In this document: positions 35,177-46,100 of the stretch, one piece after another
Position numbering within the stretch: the first letter of the stretch is position 1
Layout: the number at the start of each line of letters is the position of its first letter
Assembly: GCA_963691655.1 (NCBI GenBank)
Contig: OY829326.1
Span: 35,677,989 to 35,741,988 of the forward strand
Direction: 5' to 3'
DNA length: 64,000 nucleotides
Source: Toxonevra muliebris
Lineage: Eukaryota; Arthropoda; Insecta; Diptera; Pallopteridae
Notes under the pieces: generated by a model
Told to the model about the DNA's origin: nothing
What the model saw: the letters and a program-made list of their open reading frames with translations, nothing else
Database searches by the model: none
Position numbers and translations under genes: made by a program

Positions 35177-37867
35177 ATTGCTCTTTTTTGAATAAAAATA
35201 TTCCGTATGATGTCTAAAATACGTGTCTAAAATTTTACAAAAAAGAAATATGGTTTTGAAATATATGCATTTATAAAAGTGCGTATATTATGGGTGCCAT
35301 ATGAATTTCATCGTCGCACAGTCCAAAAAGCTGGACACAAATCGAAATATATAGTTTTTTTTTGGGCGGGTTCTGACATTTCAAATAGTTGCAGTGATAA
35401 CTCTAGCAGCGTTTTAGAACAACGCTAAAGTTCTTCTTAAGCTATTCTTCAAAAAAATTTGTTTGCCTTTTCAAGTCTAAGTAAAAATAAGTGTCAAAAC
35501 GAGTGGAATTTTCATGCGGAAAAAGTGTGTTATTAAAAAGTGCGTAGTTAACAGTTTAACTGTTTCGCCGATTTTAACGAGACAACATGCAATCAACTTG
35601 TAAGAGTAAGTACTTTTGTTAAATAAAAATATTATTTAACCATAATCAAGACAATAAATAAGTAATGAATTCACCGTTATTTTTATCATGGAAGCTGTTT
35701 TCAAGGCTGAGAAAAAAAGGGTTTTAAAAAAATTCCCAACGGTTCCCGCCGAGTTTTTAGTTTTAAATTATTAATTATTCATTTTAATAACACTATAAAA
35801 ATATTAGTTGCCAAAAGTTGCCGGAATGGATTTTACACAATATTTTCAATGCAAGGTACAGATGCGCTATTTTCTATGTCCCAGCAATTGTAACATCAAA
35901 AAAGTATTTGTATAATAGAAATTTTTTTGTGTAAAATTCAGAGGAAGGTTAACGATTTTTGCGTCCAATAACTGTTAATATTTCCTTTAGCTTACATTAG
36001 CTGTATTAGCGATCCACCTTTATTATCTCCTTTCGTATTGACAATAGGGACAACACCAGCATGTATATCAAAAATCTACCACCTTGAATACGCCATTTTG
36101 TTTTTTACAAATTAAGAACGGATTCGTAATAAGAGATTCCAAAAACCCCCAAATTTCTGGTTTCGTCAAAATTCGATAATTTTTTTTTTGCAAATGGTCC
36201 ACCATTTCGGATCCGCCATTTTGTTTTTTTAAAAACTGAGATCGGATTTGTAATCACCGACCCTAAAAACTCCCTAGCACAAATAATCGACAGCTATACG
36301 ATTCTTTAAACGCGTTTTTCTCGAAACACACTTTTTCAAATTGGCGGGTGTTCCAACCTTTGAAATACTTGATGGATTTTATTCTACCTAGAAATATTCA
36401 GTAATATTTTTTTATAAGATAGACTATTGAAATATCGCCGCTTTGCACCCCTACTGATTCTTCTCACCTGCGATAAAAGTAAACCTAGTAATTTTTTATT
36501 TTATATATTAGAAGAAGTGCTACTTAGCAATCTCGTATTCATTGTTTTTCTAGATTAGAAAATCAACCGAAAGTTTAGTTAAAACATCCATCGGAAAACC
36601 AATTAATATTACAAACTAAATTATGACCATCTTATTGAAAAAATACCTACTCATATTAACATTCACTTGGACTGGGATCGGTTTTCCTCTATTCGATCCA
36701 AAGTTGACCATATTTCATATTTCAAGAAATTGAATCGTTTTTCCTAACAGTCAAATTCTTTTGCTGCTGTTTTTACACCTGCTTTTAATAGTCCTATTCA
36801 TCGACTTTGAAAAAGCTGTTTTCACAAAAATTCATTTAAAGTTTCAAATACAATGAAATTTCATATAAGTTCTGCAATCATGTATATAATTGAGGTCAAA
36901 ATGTTTTCGACATTCAAAGGAATGTTTAATCAAAATTTTTCGATTTAATAATTTTTGTGTCGGCGACTGTATAATAAAATCTAGAATTTGAAAAGTAACT
37001 GCATACATACTATTGAATACATACAGCCCAAAGGTGTAAAATATGTAAATACTTCAAAACCGAAAATTTCCAAATAAACAACAATTGAACATTTCGATGA
37101 AATTAACAGCACAACAAAATTTTATGAAACATGCATTTAGGCAAGGACTTTAATATTTATTTTAATCTACATATTTGATTTTTTTTAAGTGAAAATAAAT
37201 AATTGAAAACTGAAAGTAGCTAATGAATCTATGAACAAATGAAATTAAATGCAAGACCCAAAGGGAGTTGAACTTTGAAAAACATATAAATTACCAAATA
37301 TCATAATTGCGAAATTTTTGTTTAAATGTTTGGGTATTTCAGAAAATAACAAACGTACGAAAATTGCAAGATATTTGTGTATCACACTAAATGGTTCTTT
37401 TTTATTTATTAACTTATATAGTTATTACATTTATTTACTATAATAATTCAATAATCTGTAATATTAAGTTTTATGTCAAGATTAACAGTTGCTGTTGTAA
37501 ATGAAGAAAGGAGATCTTCTTTCCAAATTATATAGTTAGTGATATATGTTTTTTCGGTAGTCGACAGGCATTGCGTAGGAGGAATTTTTTTCTGATAGTA
37601 TGGTTTTCGGGAACTTGATGATAGTCTTTATGGCAAGTAAAAGAAAAGCGTAGGAACATGTCCTTGCTGGAAATTAAACCCAGAACCTCTGAGGTGTTAG
37701 TCTAGCACGCTGCCACTTGAACACTGAGACTTTGCTAGAACTGAAATCCATGTATCCACCAATAACCATCAATTTTGCAACTGTTTGTCTTTCGTAAAGC
37801 GAATCTTTTTACGAATTTCACAGATTTGTGTACTCAGTAAAATAAAATCAAAATTAAAAATATAATT
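35177..37867. other. intergenic DNA with an interspersed CCATTTTG-type repeat
   Basis: Around 36090-36280 two neighbouring copies of a block (CGCCATTTTGTTTTT ... ACGGATTYGTAAT ... CCCWAAAAACYCCC) are seen. They are followed by CGTTTTTCTCGAAAC near 36312, a motif also present near 14020. Probably an old interspersed repeat. No gene recognised. Confidence 0.45.
37683..37745 (-). mobile_element. second tRNA-like SINE head or tRNA pseudogene
   Basis: The minus strand reads CAAGTGGCAGCGTGCTAGAC, then GGTTCTGGGTTTAATTTCC. This has the spacing of A and B boxes, with a degraded B box. Not foldable as an intact tRNA. Confidence 0.35.
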
Positions 37868-37875
37868 ATAACAAG

Positions 37876-38047
37876 CACTAGCGGATCCAATGGGAGCTTT
37901 TGTGTAACCGATGCCCCCTCCTCTCCCTACCCTCTCCTTCCGATGAACATTTCATACAATTTGATCACTGGCCTTGAATAGAAAAAAAAAAATTAAAGAA
38001 CTAAAAAATTAATACTCCCCTTTAGAAAATCTCTGGATCCGCTAGTG
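37876..38047. mobile_element. 172-bp hAT-type MITE with perfect TIRs and 8-bp TSD
   Basis: CACTAGCGGATCCA at the left end is exactly inverted at the right end (14 bp). ATAACAAG is present immediately outside on both sides (37868-37875 and 38048-38055), an exact 8-bp duplication. The interior is C/T-rich, without coding sequence. A lone copy of the end motif occurs at 52547-52560. Confidence 0.9.
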
Positions 38048-38834
38048 ATAACAAGTATTTATGTATTTTGTATGTATTTGTTACCATTAAATTTGCATGC
38101 ATAATATTATTAATTATTACAATGGTTATAATTAAATATTATTGTAATAAATCTTTTGTGAACAATTTAAATTATTACCAAATGATAATTGCATTTGCAT
38201 AATTATATGATAATCCAAATTTCAATACATACACATGTATGTATATCTGAGTTTTGTACATACATATGTAAGTATATAAATATCTACATTTATGTATAGT
38301 TATGAATGAAATTTCATTTAATTTCATAAAAGTCTCTAATTAATTTGCACTGATTCAGAAAAGATATTTAGTTAAATTAACATAGATATCGTTTATAATA
38401 TAAAATAACACATATAAAATATAAAACACACATTCAAACGCATTTAAAAATTTAGGGGCATTTTGTCCCTTATATAAACATGTGAATATTTTCTGCATAA
38501 GAATAAAATATTTAAGACGGAATACAATTTTTTTATATCTTCCTCTAGTTTAGCACATTTTATAACAATTTCGTTAAATTTATAAGTAGTTTCAGTCTAA
38601 ATTTAAAGTATGAATGATCTTGAACTCGTCATATACTTTCACAATAGATGGTGCGGAGGAGCCCACTTTTTTTTCATATCGAGCCATTACCATTAAATTA
38701 ATGTACCATAAATACTCATGCTATTAAGAAAATTAAAAAAAAAATAACTGTATTTGAATTTACATTAAATTTTAGGGTTTATTTTAATTTTTATAATTCA
38801 CATTATGTTGCAATTTTTATTTAGTGAATTCCAT

Positions 38835-39430
38835 CCAACTTCCTTAGTAAGATGCGCTGCCCCCCTTTGCCTTTATAACAGCATCAACCTTTCTAATCAT
38901 ACTGTTAATTGAGTTTTGAATGCAAGTTTTTATTGCAGGTGCGCCTTGCCACACCTCCAGAATGTTGGGTTTAAGGAAGGATATTGTGGAGTCAAAGCAA
39001 AGGTAAACAAGTATTTTGAGGGTTGGCTAGACATTCTCAATTGGATTTAAGTTCGGATAATTGTCTGGCGAGGGTAACAGAGACATATTTTGGGATAGTA
39101 AATAATTTTTAACAGATTTTGCGGTGTGGCATGGTGAACCGTGAATATCTGGCTCCTTGCTGATCCTGTTTAATATCATATAGGGAACAAAAACGTTATA
39201 CGACTTTGATATGCTAATCTTGCTACATTGCTTCAGGACCAGGACGTTCAGAGCTAATTGCTCCCCATACCATCACTCTGAAGTGCTTTATTTGCGGCTG
39301 ATTGCAGCCCACTTTTGCAAAGTTTACACTTGCTTTTTTCATCTTCGAAGTTTCTTACCGCCACCTCTTCAAGATAGGCGACTCCTTTACTCAAACGTAA
39401 CTTCCCCAAAACGCAATTTTCGGAACTGAA
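38835..39430 (-). mobile_element. Tc1-like transposase relic (DD34E type)
   Basis: On the minus strand, shifting frames read MVWGAISSERPGP, then CHTAKSVKNYLLSQNMSLL, NYPNLNPIENVW (third catalytic position) and, at the end, SMIRKVDAVIKAKGGSASY with a stop near 38848. This is the order of a Tc1 transposase C-terminal half. Numerous frameshifts; the first catalytic Asp region is not recognisable. A different family from the element at 2763-5010. Confidence 0.75.
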
Positions 39431-40099
39431 GGACAACTAACATTTACTATTATAAAAAAAAAAATATATTGAATATTAATGAAAAATACCATTAATTTTA
39501 CAGTTGAACAGTTTGAGAAATCAAGCGCAATAAAATTGAAAAAAATTTTCACTGATTACCAAGACGAAAGCATCGCAATGTAAAATTTTGGTATTTTCTA
39601 GTAATTTTCTAAGTGACAAAAAGTAATTTTTTTGAACTTAAAACAGTTATTGACGGCATTAACTACAACGTAATTGATGTTGCTTTTTATGCCATAATAG
39701 CAAGCAACTGTGTAATATTCATATCACGCATTTCGCATCCTTTAATGTATGTAATACTAAAAGTTTTTAAGTTTTTTTCTAAAACTTACCTTTATTACCG
39801 TAGGTACTTTAAGTTTTAAGGCAAAATTATAAATTTTATAGGTTACCAGCTATAGGACCCTAATTTTCAGCCATTTGTTATGATCGGTGCAGTTTAAATG
39901 CAACCAATTCATTATAGGTTTCTACGATTTTGAAACCAAAGCTCTTATTTAAACTCTACAATTTTAAATGTTTGTAAAAATTAAAATTTAACCTCACTTT
40001 GTTTGGAAAAATATTTACATTTATTTCTGACCAGTTTCGGCCCCTCTGATGGATTTTTAGATAGACTTAAAAGAAAGTTCATTTCATTATCTCTAAAAA
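39431..40099. other. AT-rich intergenic DNA, no gene seen
   Basis: Nothing recognisable; the ORF at 39613-39819 shows no domain. Confidence 0.35.
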
Positions 40100-40955
40100 T
40101 TCCCATTTTTACAGATGATTCAAAAATGACCTGCTAATGATGCCTCGGTTTTTCAGTCTGAAGTTCTGGCTGTTAGAGAAGCTTGTCGACTAATAAAGCG
40201 TCATATCACAGTTAGGTGTAAGGTCTCTATTTTTGTCGTGAGCCTGCCAGCAATAAAATCGCTTCAATCCACTACCATAAAATGGAAGCTATTTAAGGAG
40301 TGCAGGGAGGTACTGAGCGAGCTAAATCATTATGCTGATATCACTCTCATTTGGGTTCCTGGCCATAGAAAGATTGAAGGGAATGAGAAAGCCGATGAAT
40401 TTGCACGCCCAAGAGCTTCTCTGAACGAATCTCTGGGGGTACCGGTCCTAGTCCGCTTGGGGGTCGTCAAGAGAGGCATGTACCTGTGCTGTCTTTAACT
40501 GGCTAATAGGAGGAGGAAGTCATTAACATCCTGTGCTACCTCGCGTGCGACATGGCCCTCATATAATGAGGGATGGTCTCGCAAGTTTTTAACCAGGGAT
40601 CGCACTGATAGTGCTAGGTTAACGGCGGCCTACACCGCTCACTGGTATATAGGCACCCACGTAGAGAAACAGCGCATCTCTTTTAACACCCACTGCTGAA
40701 GTTGTGGAAATTAGGAAGAAAAATAAAAAATCTCCCACTTTCTTTGTGAATGCGCAGCCTTGGGGACGACAAGATATAGGTTCTTGAGAAAGTATTTCCT
40801 CGACAACCTGTCTGATTGCTCGGTAGTTAGTGCAAAGAATTTGCTAGGTTGCCTAACCCATTAAGGACGAGCGGGAACCAAAGTAGAAAAAATTGTTTTT
40901 CAACCTGGTTCCGGAACTGTTCAGCGACAAGATGCCATATGGCACCGATAGTATT
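40100..40955 (+). mobile_element. LINE fragment: RNase H domain, C-terminus and 3' UTR
   Basis: Reads IFTDDSKM (about 40105), SEVLAVREACRLIKRH, a degraded segment around SLPAIKSL where the family's SDSQAAIKAL Asp should be, then [21 protein letters not shown]. Later come HFLCECAAL (about 40738) and LLGCLTH near 40850. Early stops after IFTDDSKMTC and loss of the third catalytic Asp make it inactive. The final 95 bases (about 40858-40950) recur inverted at 63464-63590, suggesting a shared 3' UTR. Confidence 0.8.
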
Positions 40956-41069
40956 ACTGGGTTAAAAAAAAGCTGGAATCTCTAAAAATCATGATCAAAA
41001 ACTGATCTAGGGAAATATGGCCAGTTTATAGCGAAACTAGTAAAAACAAAGCTAAATCTAAATTATGTG

Positions 41070-41830
41070 AGGTCATGGTATCAATGTAAAACCTCACTTC
41101 CATAGAGATTGAACTGATTTGGAACTTTTTTACATCTTAACCGCGATTTTTCCATTGAATTTTCAAATTTCAATATATCGGATTCCATTATGTAATTCTT
41201 TGGCACGCCTATACGTAGTTTTCTAATATATAAGCCACGTATTTAAAATTTGAAAAAGTGATGATCAATGATGATCCAGCAATTATATTTTCTTTTTTTA
41301 ATGCGTAATATCTTAGTGTAACGTGACCAGAATCCGGGTCGCTTTAAAAAAAGCAAGTCTTAATTTTAAATTAAAGTAAAATTTTTCTTTTCTTTTCTTT
41401 TTTTTTCTTGCTATATATTTTTAATTCTTACTTTTAAATATTCAAATTTTTTAGAAAAGTTAAAAACATTGGAAAAATATATTATAGAAAATATATATAA
41501 AATAGATAATGGGTTGTCTTAAACGCCACTACAAACATCAGCAAGTACAACAAATCAATATTAACCAGCATTGTTCGTTAGTTTGTTTTGCTTTCTAATC
41601 TAATAGAATTGAAATTTCAACTATCATTCAGCAAATTTTACTTATCATGATTACACAGCAAAATTTTTTTTTATGATATTACAGTGGCGAAAAAATGTTT
41701 ATTATAAAAAATACATAAATAGCGTAAGTTACTAAGAAAAAAATTCTACTTAAGGGTCTTACAAAATAAGTAATATACGCCATCATTGTATTTTCAAAAA
41801 CAAAACAAAAACATAGAATTAATCAATCAA
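41070..41830 (+). repeat. direct duplication upstream of the Mdr50-like gene, unit 1
   Basis: Matches unit 2 (42085-42840) in order over its whole length with offset about 1010-1020 bases. Anchors are GAGGTC-TG-TATC, TTTTTCCAT-GAA-TTTCAAATTTCAA, AAGTGATGATCAATGATGAT, TACTTATCATGATTA and AAAACATAGAATTAATCAAT. Identity is patchy, with indels, so the duplication is old. No coding content. Confidence 0.75.
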
Positions 41831-42084
41831 TAAATGGATAAAATCGACCTTTTCACACTTTTGGGTTAAGATTTCTCGATTTCCTGACGTAATAAATTCT
41901 GCTTTTTGATTCGGATTGAACGTAAAATTCTCTGTAGTAAACTACTGCTTGGTTCTAATCATCTTAAAAATTCAATTCTTATTTTTAAGTTTTCAATTTT
42001 TTTTATCAAAGGATCAGCTAGTATCAATAAAAACTTTCTTTATTTTATTTAATATTTGCAATTCTTTTAATCAGTTTAGATATC

Positions 42085-42840
42085 GGTGAGGTCTTGATAT
42101 CGACATAAAGACTAATTTCCGTTCAGCTTTAACTCAAAAGAATCGCGATTCGCACTATACAAGATTTTTCCATAGAACTTTCAAATTTCAAGATATCGGA
42201 TTTCATTATGTAGGCGTGAATAGTGGCACGCCTACAGCCAGTTTGCAAATATGTGAACTACGCATTCAAAATTTTAAAAAGTGATGATCAATGATGATCA
42301 AGCAATTATATTTTCCCTTCTTAATGCGTAATATCGTATTTTTATCTTAGCGTATAGTTACCTTACTGTTGTCGGGACAATAGCTTGTCGTAAACGCTAT
42401 TACGAACACTAGTAAATACGGCAATCATTCAGCATATTTTACTTATCATGATTATATGGCAAATTTTTTTATGATTTTACCTGCCAGTGGCGTTTGCTGC
42501 AAAAGTGTAAATTATATAGAGTTATAATTTTTACTTAATCCTTTATCATGTGTAAAGGAGTATTTGTCGTTCTACGGAGTGGTAGTTTATTATTAACTTA
42601 AAATCCGATTTTCTGAAAAAAAATTTATTTTACTTATAGCAGTCTTGTCGAAAATGAGCGATATGTTTATAATAAAAAAAAAAATACACGTGATCAGCGA
42701 TCTCGTTCCAGTGCGTATAGTGGTAGTTACTAGAAAAACATGGTTGCTTTAATTTCATACAAACAAATGCATTGATTTTTAGGTAGGTAATATACAAATC
42801 CCAAAATAAAACAAAAACATAGAATTAATCAATTAATTGC
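42085..42840 (+). repeat. direct duplication upstream of the Mdr50-like gene, unit 2
   Basis: Partner of 41070-41830. It ends about 310 bases before the transporter ATG, so it lies within the expected promoter-proximal region of that gene. Confidence 0.75.
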
Positions 42841-43089
42841 ACTTAATAATAATTAGTTACATACTTGAATTATTGATTTTAATATATTGCCATATATTCC
42901 ACAGAGATAATTATCAAAATATCTAATTCACTTAAAGTATTTATGTAATGTTGACAATTTATTTGTTTATGACTAAAGCGATAGATTGCTAGATAAGCTA
43001 TCATTTTATTAAGGCTGGTAAATATTTAGATTTTGAACAGGGCATGGAACATATGTTCCTACAAGTAAACGAAGCACTTGTTAGTTGTG

Positions 43090-43152
43090 TCAGTTCCACT
43101 TTAACTTTCTCCAAAACAAGTACATCAAAGCGTTAATAGTATTGGCGATAAA
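43090..43152 (+). promoter_or_regulatory. possible core promoter/5' UTR of the Mdr50-like gene
   Basis: A TCAGT initiator-like pentamer lies at 43090-43094, about 60 bases before the ATG. At about +28 there is AGTAC, which fits four of five positions of a downstream promoter element. No TATA box lies 25-30 bases upstream. The ATG at 43153 follows GATAAA, an A-rich context usual for flies. Weak motif evidence only; the true start could lie further upstream with a 5' non-coding exon. Confidence 0.25.
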
Positions 43153-46100
43153 ATGAGCTCCACCGATGGAATCGATGACAAAAAATCTTACTACAATAGC
43201 AATCTTATTCTAAATGATAACAACACAAAGTAAGACATGCTATTATTAAAGATAATAACTAATAAGTATCTGTACACATGTGAAATACGTAAATTTAATA
43301 ATTTACAACTGCAATTTAATTGAATAGTGCGCGCGAACTGTAAATGAAAATTTTATTTCGTTGTGAAATATTAATATTTCATAATAAAATCGTCACCTTA
43401 GTAATGAAATGATGTATATGCAAAACTTTAGTTTTGAAATAATCGTATTTAAAAATTTCTTTTTCTTAACCATTCTGGGAAAACCATTTTTGTTTTTACT
43501 TAAAAAAAAAGTGTCACAATCAAATATTTGTAACAAACGGTAAAAAATCATAGATAGAATCGGCTAAGAGGAATCTAATGATGCTAACGTTGAAAAATGA
43601 TGTATAAATGTTGTACATAACTTTTTCCCAATGGAAAAAGCAATCATATCACGAGAAGCTCAATATTGGCAGCAAACGCTAATGCAATATTTGAATTGGC
43701 ATGTAAGGCATTCTCCGAAGGAAACAAAAACTTTACATCTTTGGGAAGCAGACAATTTCAGCGCTTTCCGTTTGGAAATATTCAAAGTAAATTTTCACAT
43801 GAGTCTGACTACTTTTTGTACTTCAACAGATCAACCGAAACTGATGAAAAATCTAAGAAACCCGATATCAATGACAGCGCAGATGATAAGACAAAAAAAG
43901 ATGATATCAAACCGGTATCATTTTTTAAGATGTTCACATATTCCACCGCTACCAATAAGTTAATGTATTTCATTGGTTTATTGTGCGCTATCGTGACCGG
44001 CTTGACTTCTCCAGCGAATAGTTTAATTTTTGGCTATCTTGCAAATGTAAGTTAAATAATTTTTTATGGAAGTTAAAACTTTACGAATCAAACCTTACCA
44101 ATTTGTGCAAATAATAAGTGAGAGAATGAAAATAATGGTTCTCCATGTTAAAAAAAAAAAATCCTTTAAAAATTCGTCCTCCATTTTGCTATTTGATATG
44201 AACTCTTTAATTTTTTATGAGGAAAATTTCCGCCTAAAACGGAATGTCATTGCTCTAAACCTTTAGAGAATTTTTATTAATAATGTTTAATATCTGGAAC
44301 TAGGACACAAAAATTATTGTTCATTGAAAGCTTAATTAAACGTTATCTTTATATTAGTAAGATATTGATGAAATTAAAAAAAAAATAAAATTGGACGACT
44401 GTTAGGTATTTTGCGCTAGTATTCAACTATTTGTAATGAAAATTTTGTGAATTATATATGATTATAAACACGTTTTTTCTTTCCAATGGCATACAAAAAT
44501 TTAAAATTCAGTTACCCATACTAAAGTTATAGACACAAATATGGTAAGACCTTTAAAATATCGAGTGTTTTGATTCTAAATCCGGATTTTGGTGGCGCAT
44601 TTATTGGAAATTCCTGGTATGTAATTTTTTTTTGTTTTTTCATTTGAATAGACCTACTATCTAGACTAGGTCACTTGAACATTTTTTCAATTTATATTGA
44701 AAGTGCAACTTATACTTAAGTTCTGTTTCAAGTTTAAAACGCTGTCAAAGTTAAATGTAAAAACTTTTTGTACTTAAACAATTTTTAGTTTGTTTATAAT
44801 ATAATTGTAAATACGACAAAAAAAGCTTATTCGAAATGATCAACTTTTACTTTTGTACAGGCCTTTAAACTGTCCGGCCATTTGGCTATAGAAACACGCA
44901 CGGTTTCTATCGATATCGCTGACGCTGCTTGCGTCAATCCTTTCTTCCCCTCCAATTCTTTCTTTTCCTCTAATTCTGACTACTAACAATAATCCAATGT
45001 ATTCAGATTTGTGTTTCCCGAGAGCTAATCGTCAGCTACAATAAATGCTGGAATATTGCACCTTACCCACTCTTGAGTTGTTTTAGCCTTGTGCGCAGGA
45101 GCAGAATCCTGCCAGAATATCCATCTTTCTCCATTGAATAGAGTATTTGTTAAACCCTTTACTACACCCTCTAAAACATCTTGCTAGTACAACATAGCTC
45201 CAGTTCTCCAGCTCCCCACCAAACCATTACTGATGCAGGGTAATGACCCCGCTGAACCCTTGGAACAACATTTTTTGCTTCCTTTGATATTCTTGCATAG
45301 ATTTCGCCATCTTGTTTGTTGAAAAGTTCCTCCACATTAAAGATTTTTTCTTTTGTGAAAAGAATATTTTTATGATCATTGCCCGCGTGCCTCTGCAAGA
45401 GTCGTTTGCATCTTTCAAGCCTAATTTTTACCAATCGTGGTTTTAACAAATGTTCAGTTGACCGATGGAAAGCTTTCATATTCAGATCATCTCAAATAGG
45501 TCTAGACATGGATCTGGAGGAAATATTCATTATTATTATTATGTTTGGGGATGAGCACTGCGTCCTAAAGAACTATTGTGCCCCCTTCAAAGATTATAGT
45601 ATTCTTACAGTCCCTATAATTCTTAAAGAATTGTAGTATTTCTGTATGTCCTATAACTGCAATAAATTTTAGTATAAGGCCTTTTTCCAGTTGTTTCAGC
45701 ATACCGTCTGGTATTTGGTAGTCTCCCAAGTACTTTTTCCGGCTTTGCATGAGCGCTGGACACTGTCCTAAAATGTGTATTGAAGTTTCGGTTTCCTCCC
45801 CACAAAATCTACACGACTCATTGTTGCATATTCTCAGTTTTGTCAGGTGATAATCCAGCCTGCAATGCCCTGTCAGAATACCTGTTATAATTCTCAGATT
45901 CTCTTTTGTTAAGTTCATACAATCATCAAATCTTTTTAGTTTATGCGTTCCTAAAAGAGTTTTTGATTGCTCCATCCCTGGTAGATTATCCCAATATGAC
46001 GCTCGTAATTGGTTCTCTTCTTTCTCTAACAGTATGGTTAGAGACCTTTTTCCCATTCCACAAAAGGGTTCGAGCCCTAAAAAATGGGATTTCTGCCCCC

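Noticed and set aside
43631..43963. 110-codon ORF overlapping exon 2 of the transporter in another frame
   Set aside because: Out of frame with the conserved transporter sequence; a shadow of exon 2 and its upstream open stretch.
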